Assembly (NCBI GenBank): GCA_036508635.1
Contig: DATCGY010000110.1
Location: 1-6,977, forward strand
Length of the DNA stretch: 6,977 nucleotides
Source: FEN-727 sp036508635
Lineage (GTDB): Bacteria; Actinomycetota; Geothermincolia; Fen-727; Anoxymicrobiaceae
Direction of reading: 5' to 3'
The position numbers and the translations under genes are program-made. Below, piece by piece: positions 1 through 4,252 of this stretch; the stretch's first letter is position 1; every line of letters begins with the position of its first letter. The notes below the pieces were generated by a model, which searched no databases, was not told the DNA's origin, and saw only the letters and a program-made list of their open reading frames with translations.

Positions 1-210
1 GTTCCAGGTCTCGTTGAATAAATCGCAGCCGACGAGGACGAGCACGGCTAGGATTGGGTCCCAGTTGCCCGTCGCTCGCGATTCCTTGATCTCCTTGGTA
101 AGAATATAGGCCACCACGAGGACCAGGGGCACGATATACCACTTGAGCATGGAAAAGGCCCTCAGGCCTTCCAGGGCTTCTCGGGAAGCCTCGGTATAAG
201 TGAAGAACAT
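1..210 (-). CDS. N-terminal part of a small membrane protein, family not recognised
   Basis: An open frame on the minus strand starts at an ATG (208-210) and runs 70 codons without a stop to the left window edge, so the C-terminus is missing. The product begins MFFTYTEASREALEGL. It has one clear hydrophobic segment at about residues 24-39 (WYIVPLVLVVAYIL). A charged loop follows (KEIKESRATGNWD), then a second hydrophobic segment at about 52-62 (PILAVLVLVG) ending in CDLFNETWN. The start is supported by a strong Shine-Dalgarno GGAGG at 218-222, seven bases upstream of the ATG. It lies 75 bases downstream of the receiver-domain gene on the same strand, so it may be co-transcribed with it or use its own promoter (a weak candidate is at 249-254). 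This is probably an integral membrane protein with at least two helices. I do not recognise the family and assign no function. Confidence 0.75.
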   Translation of the reverse strand, partial: MFFTYTEASREALEGLRAFSMLKWYIVPLVLVVAYILTKEIKESRATGNWDPILAVLVLVGCDLFNETWN

Positions 211-248
211 CCCCCCTCCTCCCCGAGCAGAAGTTCTCTTGTATTAGT

Positions 249-254
249 ATTGTA
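249..254 (-). promoter_or_regulatory. Possible -10 element upstream of the membrane-protein gene
   Basis: On the minus strand the 75-base gap between the receiver gene and the membrane-protein gene contains TACAAT, five of six matches to a sigma-70 -10 box, about 40 bases before the ATG. No good -35 box lies 16-18 bases further upstream. The gap is AT-rich compared with its surroundings, which makes chance matches likelier. No terminator hairpin is visible after the receiver gene, so read-through is equally possible. Confidence 0.25.
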
Positions 255-285
255 TTCCATTTCCGCGATTCGAAAGACCCCTGCA

Positions 286-792
286 CTACTGGCCAAGCAC
301 TCTCTCGATTGCATCGATGACATCGCGGGGATCGACAGGTTTCCTTATGTACTCGCTTATGCCAAGTGCCTTTGCTCTCTGTACGTATTCATCGTGAAAA
401 TACGCGGAGACAATTATTATCGGGATATGATTTATATGCTCTGAGTTCCTGATCTTCTCGATCACCGCGAAACCATTCAGGCCCGGCATCGCAATGTCCA
501 GCAGGATAACGTCCGGCTTCTTGCGGTGCGCTATCATGACCGCCTGCTCGCCGTCCAGGGCAGCAATTACCTTGAAACCACTGAATCTCAGGTTCATGGA
601 AAAGAGCTTGATGATGCCCTCGTCGTCGTCAACGACCAATACAAGCCGCTCCTCCTTGACCTCCTCCGTTGCGCGCGAAGTCAAGGGTTTTTCCATAGGC
701 GTAGCAGGTTCAGGCTCCTTTTCCCTCTTTCCACAGTAGGGACAGAAAGTGAAGCTGTCATCGTATTCGCCCTGGCATTCCTGACACTTCAT
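286..792 (-). CDS. Zinc-ribbon plus receiver-domain response regulator
   Basis: This is a 168-residue protein. Residues 1-23 form a zinc ribbon with C3-x2-C6-x10-C17-x2-C20 (MKCQEC ... FCPYCGKR), likely binding one Zn. A charged, proline-containing linker (24-48) leads to a CheY-like receiver domain (50-166). The receiver shows the acidic pair D55/D56, phospho-acceptor D99 (LLDIAMPGLNG), the switch Ser S129 (IIIVSAY) and K151 followed by P152 (IRKPVD). There is no DNA-binding or enzymatic output domain, so output is probably by protein-protein contact, perhaps through the ribbon. The frame stays open upstream to a start at 1107, but the added 105 residues look like no protein family. The ATG at 790-792 has GGGAGG eight bases upstream and begins exactly at the zinc ribbon, so I chose it. 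The partner kinase is unknown; the kinase at 4253-6977 is a candidate only by proximity. Confidence 0.93.
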   Translation of the reverse strand: MKCQECQGEYDDSFTFCPYCGKREKEPEPATPMEKPLTSRATEEVKEERLVLVVDDDEGIIKLFSMNLRFSGFKVIAALDGEQAVMIAHRKKPDVILLDIAMPGLNGFAVIEKIRNSEHINHIPIIIVSAYFHDEYVQRAKALGISEYIRKPVDPRDVIDAIERVLGQ

Positions 793-1112
793 CTTTGAGC
801 CCTCCCGTGACTCGCGCCAACTAAGGGAAATAACGGCGATAAAGTCCGGCCAAACGGCAAGCGCAAGAAAGACCTTATCAGCCGTCGCGCCTATATCACG
901 TCGAGTGTGGGAGTGAGCTGGATCTGAAGTCTCCCATCTTACTCCCTGAGAGCATATGGTACCCCACAGGTCTGGCATGGGGCCAGCTCGATTGTCCCAG
1001 TCGAAGGCCTGGATGGCTCGGTCTTCAGCCTGGCCTTCAGCTCGAGGGGGCGGCAATATCGGCGTCTGCCAGGAGAACGCGTAGATGCACCCAGGGTCCC
1101 CACTCACGATGA
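793..1112. other. Non-coding stretch upstream of the receiver gene
   Basis: This gap of about 320 bases holds the receiver-gene ribosome site and presumably its promoter, but I find no convincing -35/-10 pair. The minus-strand frame of the receiver gene is open throughout, yet its translation is low in complexity and unlike any family I know. On the plus strand no frame here joins convincingly to the QueG-like remnant that begins at 1113; its frame has a TGA at 1110-1112. The missing N-terminus of that remnant may have been deleted, or may lie here degraded beyond recognition. Confidence 0.5.
801..806 (-). promoter_or_regulatory. Ribosome binding site that fixes the receiver-gene start
   Basis: GGGAGG on the minus strand lies eight bases before the ATG at 790-792. 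It decides between this start and the longer open frame beginning at 1107, whose extra N-terminus has no recognisable domain. Confidence 0.75.
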
Positions 1113-1416
1113 GCGGTTGCTTCGGTTGGATCCTATCCCGAGGACGGCAGGGCCAAGATCGCTGAGTTCATGCCCGAGGCGCGCACGGTCGCTGTTCTCG
1201 GTCATCATGTTGAGGCATCACTTGAGTGGATCTGGTACCCCTTCGCAAGCGAACGCGGCGGGATCACCTGTGGCGCTGACCTCCACGCGAAAGCAGCCAT
1301 CGAGAATATAAGGTAGGATCCTCGAATCAAATGGCTGTAGGACCCTCGTCCTGCCATACCCCAGGGCATGCGGAATCTCCTTCAAACGGCTCGCCGTGGT
1401 TTCTGTATGCCGGTAA
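1113..1416 (+). pseudogene. Frameshifted, truncated remnant of a QueG-like 4Fe-4S protein
   Basis: Two plus-strand frames together give a broken protein on the strand opposite to all intact genes. From 1113 the frame reads AVASVGSYPEDGRAKIAEF, then MPEARTVAVLGHHVEASLEW, up to KAAIENIR, and hits TAG at 1314-1316. One base over, from about 1318, the reading continues ILESNGCRTLVLPYPRACG and then ISFKRLA before a TAA at 1414-1416. The parts fit together in order: 'PEARTVAVLGH', a helix with 'AAIENIR', 'LPYP..CGISFKRLA'. This resembles the region before the ferredoxin-like clusters in epoxyqueuosine reductase (QueG)-like 4Fe-4S proteins, where the corresponding motif is roughly 'SxKxLAxxAGLGxIGxN'. 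The N-terminus and everything after 'FKRLA', including all cluster cysteines, are absent. The family call is from memory of motifs; the frameshift and stops are seen directly. Confidence 0.5.
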
Positions 1417-1460
1417 TGTCTAAATCGCCTGTCATCTTTCTCTGAAACCCCGCGTGCCTC

Positions 1461-1493
1461 TCGCGACTTCGCCATTATATGGGTCTGTCGCGA
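1461..1493. repeat. Perfect 7-bp inverted repeat abutting the surface-protein stop codon
   Basis: TCGCGAC (1461-1467) and GTCGCGA (1487-1493) are perfect inverted copies separated by 19 bases. The loop itself contains a nested CCAT-TAT-ATGG inverted repeat (1472-1482). On the minus strand the element starts immediately after the TGA of the repeat-protein gene. It could be a terminator or RNA-stabilising hairpin for that transcript, but no T-run follows, so it is not a standard intrinsic terminator. A protein-binding palindrome is the alternative. Confidence 0.45.
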
Positions 1494-3752
1494 TCAGATT
1501 GGTCCCGGAGGAAGACTCTGGTCGAGCGCCCAGTAGTAAGTCAGGTTGTTATCGGTCACAGCCCCCAGGGCCAACATCGCCTCCGGCGAAAGGCCGGAAA
1601 CCCGGCCCGTCCACGGTGCCGGGCCGTACTCTATGATTGAGGCAACTACCCTCTTGTTGTTGGCCGGGTTGATAACCAGGACTCTCTTTCGGTAATACCA
1701 GTTCTTAGAGGCCAGGATCGGCTGGCCGTGCATGTCCGTGTAGTTCCAACGCATGCAGATGTAGTAGCGTTCATCATCGACAGGCGGAGCTTTGCCCCAG
1801 GCACCGTAGCCGGGCCCCCCGGACTCCTGCCAGGCCATTCCATTCTGGGCAGCCACCGGGGTGTTCGAAACCGCGTAGTGAGTTGCAGGCGGTTCCTGGC
1901 TCATCGTCAGGCAGAGGTGTTGTTCGCGCCCCACCTTGCCCGAGTAAGCCGGCAGGGGGATGCCCTCGAGTGTCTTCGAGCCGCCGATCTGATAGTAAGG
2001 TCCGTAACCCACCACGCACGAGCCACCCGTCCACCCTCCGTAGTCGAAGTACATCGGGCGCTCCGCGATGACCGGCTGGTCTGACGTCACCGTCGTCGAG
2101 AAGTCGTGCGCGATGTCACTGCCTGTGCCCAGCTTGTTGATCGGGGACACCGTGGATCGGGCATTGGGTGCGACTGTCACGTAGTCTTGAACCGACGTCC
2201 CGTCCCCCTTCATATACGTCAGTGTGACGTTCGCCGAGGCGCTCCCTGAGTTCTGTATGGTGAAGTAAGGGATGAACCCCGGCCTGCAGGTGCCTTCCGC
2301 GAAGTAGAACGTGGACGATGGGGAAGTCGCCCCCATCACGTCGCTTCCCCCGGTGCATGCGCCTTGGTAATTGAAATACATTGGGCGCTCGACGATTATC
2401 GGCTGGTCGGATGTTACTTCTGTCGAGAAGTCGTGAGCCGTATCGTTCCCGGTCCCTAGAATGTTCCGGGGGACCACCGTCGAGCGCGAGTACGGAGCCA
2501 CGGTCACCTCGTCGGATGCGCTAGTTCCGTCGCCCTTCATGTATCTGAGCGTGACGCCAGCCGCCGCGCCCCCCGGGTTCTGTACGCAGAAGTAGGGATC
2601 GAAGCCGGGCCTGCACGTCCCCTCGGCGAAGTAGAAGACCGAGGACCGGGAGGTTGCCCCCACGACGTCGTGACCACCCGTCCAGGCGCCGTTGTAGTTG
2701 AAGTACATCGGGCGTTCGGCGATTATCGGTTGGTCGGATGTCACCGCCGTCGAGAAGTCGTGAGCCGTATCGTTGCCTGTTCCAAGTTTGCTTCTGGGGA
2801 CCACTGTCGAGCGCGTGTGTGGAGCCACGGTCACCTGGTCCGTGACGGTCGTCCCGTCACCCTTCATGTACTTTAGCTTGACGTTGGCCCTGGTGCCTCC
2901 CGGGTTCTGCACGCAGAAGTAAGTATCGAACCCCGGCCTGCAGGTCCCTTCCGCGAAGTACCAGGACTTGGAGGAAGATGTCGCTCCAAGCACGTCAGAG
3001 CCCCCGTTCCAGTTATAGATGCCGGTTCCCGTGTAGTCGAAGTACATGGGGCGCTCCACCACCACCTGCTGCCCGCTGGTGCATGTGACAACAGTAGAGA
3101 AATCATGTGCGGGACCGTTCCCGATTCCCAGAACATTCGCCGGATGGATGGTTGCCCTGGAGGTCGCCGGCACCTTGACGTTCTGGGTTCGTATGGTACC
3201 GACCCCGGTCATGTACGTCAGTGTGACGTGGGCAATCGTGCCGCCCGGGTTTTGTATAGTGAAGTACGAGTCGAAGTTGGGCCGCGTGCTGCCTTCCGCG
3301 AAGTACCATGTGATGGCGGAGCCATTTTTCATCGTGAAGGCGCCTGGCAGGGAAGCGCTCTGCCCGTCGGGATTCTTCACGTGCAGTTCCCAACTTCCTG
3401 TTGCCGCATCAAGAGGCAGTGCGAAGCTGCAATCCAGCTTGCTGGAGGAAGCTAGAATAACGTTGGTAGCCGTTATGTTGCTCTGCCCTATTGCCTGCAA
3501 CCATACCGTGGGGGTCCCATAAAAGTTAGTTCCCTCGAGGTCAGTTACATTCACCGTTGTGCCTTGGGCGCCCGAGTTGGGGCTCATCGAGGTCACCGCT
3601 GGCGTCGCGTTGATGGAATCGCCGTAGGCCAGTGATCCGGTAACTGGAACCAGCAGAAGAACCGCCAGGACCAGCGAAAGAAGCGAGCCCTTTGCAGCGA
3701 GTCGCCTCATGCCTTGCCGACTCTTGCCTTTGATGGATACCGGTCTTCTCAA
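1494..3752 (-). CDS. Secreted IPT/TIG and tandem-repeat surface protein with barrel-like C-terminus
   Basis: This is a 752-residue exported protein. Residues 1-42 form a signal peptide: a basic n-region, the hydrophobic core LLSLVLAVLLLVPVTG, and likely cleavage after SLA42. Residues 51-140 are an IPT/TIG domain (PAVTSMSPNSGAQGTTVNV ... WELHVKNPDG). Four tandem repeats of 104-115 residues follow (149-585). The consensus runs YFAEGTCRPGFD.YF..QNPG, then YMKGDGT, VTVAP..RSTV.P, LGTGND.AHDFST.VTSDQPI, ERPMYFNY and TGG.DV.GATS. The C-terminal domain (about 586-752) contains VLVINPANNKRVVASIIEYGP and GRVSGLSPEAMLALGAVTD. This resembles a double-psi beta-barrel as in RlpA-like proteins, though the usual DRG/DLS acidic residues are E708 and G720. 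No sortase motif or C-terminal anchor is visible. The start is TTG (3750-3752) with GGAG ten bases upstream. An ATG at 3708-3710 is the alternative; it would leave a shorter n-region but has a poor ribosome site. Function is unknown; adhesion or cell-wall association is inferred. Confidence 0.9.
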   Translation of the reverse strand: MRRPVSIKGKSRQGMRRLAAKGSLLSLVLAVLLLVPVTGSLAYGDSINATPAVTSMSPNSGAQGTTVNVTDLEGTNFYGTPTVWLQAIGQSNITATNVILASSSKLDCSFALPLDAATGSWELHVKNPDGQSASLPGAFTMKNGSAITWYFAEGSTRPNFDSYFTIQNPGGTIAHVTLTYMTGVGTIRTQNVKVPATSRATIHPANVLGIGNGPAHDFSTVVTCTSGQQVVVERPMYFDYTGTGIYNWNGGSDVLGATSSSKSWYFAEGTCRPGFDTYFCVQNPGGTRANVKLKYMKGDGTTVTDQVTVAPHTRSTVVPRSKLGTGNDTAHDFSTAVTSDQPIIAERPMYFNYNGAWTGGHDVVGATSRSSVFYFAEGTCRPGFDPYFCVQNPGGAAAGVTLRYMKGDGTSASDEVTVAPYSRSTVVPRNILGTGNDTAHDFSTEVTSDQPIIVERPMYFNYQGACTGGSDVMGATSPSSTFYFAEGTCRPGFIPYFTIQNSGSASANVTLTYMKGDGTSVQDYVTVAPNARSTVSPINKLGTGSDIAHDFSTTVTSDQPVIAERPMYFDYGGWTGGSCVVGYGPYYQIGGSKTLEGIPLPAYSGKVGREQHLCLTMSQEPPATHYAVSNTPVAAQNGMAWQESGGPGYGAWGKAPPVDDERYYICMRWNYTDMHGQPILASKNWYYRKRVLVINPANNKRVVASIIEYGPAPWTGRVSGLSPEAMLALGAVTDNNLTYYWALDQSLPPGPI
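1998..3308 (-). repeat. Four tandem ~327-bp coding repeats
   Basis: In the surface-protein gene, units lie at 3308-2964 (115 codons), 2963-2637 (109), 2636-2310 (109) and 2309-1998 (about 104, end approximate). Units 2 and 3 are the closest pair: a 26-base stretch at 2749-2774 recurs without change at 2422-2447, exactly 327 bases away. Unit 1 is the most diverged and carries a longer loop (TGTGIYNWNGG). The pattern fits expansion by in-frame tandem duplication, with units 2 and 3 the youngest. Confidence 0.9.
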
Positions 3753-3762
3753 GAAAGTGATT

Positions 3763-3790
3763 CTCCAGTAAAGACGAGTTTTCGCGTCTT
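3763..3790 (-). promoter_or_regulatory. Ribosome site and leader hairpin of the surface-protein gene
   Basis: On the minus strand GGAG (3763-3766) lies ten bases before the TTG start at 3750-3752. Four bases further upstream is a 6-bp inverted repeat, AAGACG (3785-3790) and CGTCTT (3771-3776), with an 8-base loop. The hairpin sits just outside the ribosome site and might affect translation or mRNA stability; this is inferred from position only. Confidence 0.4.
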
Positions 3791-4252
3791 CATTTCTACG
3801 TTCAAACGCTTACAACAAATAAGGAATTCTTACTCGTTTGATGCCGTTGTTCTTCACATGGTTCCTCGCCGGGATTGTACCGCACAAGATTGCTGTGACT
3901 GGCATTTCCCAAATGCCTCCTAGAACGCTGGCATCTTACCATGATCTAAGCCTTCCGGCTTGGTTGCTTGGCGCTCCTGGCATTACCGTCGCCCGACCTT
4001 GTCATATCGCTTCTCAACTGAATGGTGTTGCAACGATGCAATGGCGTGCATATCAAGCGAGCCGCTTCACCCGCGCCACGCTAGCACGAAATGCGCTTGA
4101 CAAGGCGTGCATTCTGAACGAGCCGGTTCACGAGGCCGCACATGCAGCAACGGCAGTGGTTTACGGCCTAAACTTTGAGTATGCTTCCGCATGCAAAGGT
4201 CTAGTCAACGTACATTCCATAGCGGATTCTACCTAAGCGGGCCGATCTTTCT
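3791..4252. other. AT-richer intergenic stretch with a doubtful plus-strand HEAAH reading frame
   Basis: This stretch separates the kinase stop from the leader of the surface-protein gene and probably holds that gene's promoter. A TACAAT on the minus strand (3874-3879) lacks a good -35 box. Base 3781-3840 is only about 37% GC by hand count. A plus-strand frame, 3838-4236 (132 codons), ends 16 bases before the convergent kinase stop. Its last third reads NEPVHEAAHAATAVVYGLNF and then EYASACKG (HEAAH at residues 98-102). This resembles the helix-plus-strand start of HExxH zinc peptidases ('HEAAHAVVA...GL.FEYVS'). The frame has no Shine-Dalgarno before its ATG, its first 90 residues resemble nothing, and it stops about 30 residues after the motif. 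It may be a truncated peptidase remnant or chance; I favour neither strongly. Confidence 0.35.

Noticed and set aside
793..1107. N-terminal extension of the receiver protein by 105 residues
   Set aside because: The frame is open but its translation is Pro/Arg/Trp-rich with no family likeness, and a strong ribosome site plus the zinc ribbon fix the start at 792.
1218..1475. Minus-strand 85-residue reading frame
   Set aside because: It has no ribosome site and no recognisable motif, and it lies antisense to the QueG-like remnant, whose motifs explain the sequence better.
1728..2084. Plus-strand 118-residue frame and similar long frames inside the surface-protein gene
   Set aside because: They are shadows of GC-rich coding repeats; the minus-strand frame has a signal peptide, an IPT domain and conserved repeats.
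1998..3308. CRISPR-like or intergenic direct repeats
   Set aside because: The period is about 327 bases, in frame, and translates into a conserved protein repeat, so these are coding tandem repeats.
3874..3879. Minus-strand TACAAT as promoter of the surface-protein gene
   Set aside because: There is no acceptable -35 box at 16-18 bases and it lies about 120 bases from the start; not strong enough to list as a feature.
3714..3923. Plus-strand 69-residue frame overlapping the surface-protein leader
   Set aside because: It has no ribosome site and no motif, and it overlaps the signal-peptide coding region and leader of the minus-strand gene.
4181..4196. Small hairpin ATGC-TTCC-GCAT near the kinase end as terminator
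   Set aside because: The stem is only about five base pairs and no T-run follows on either strand.
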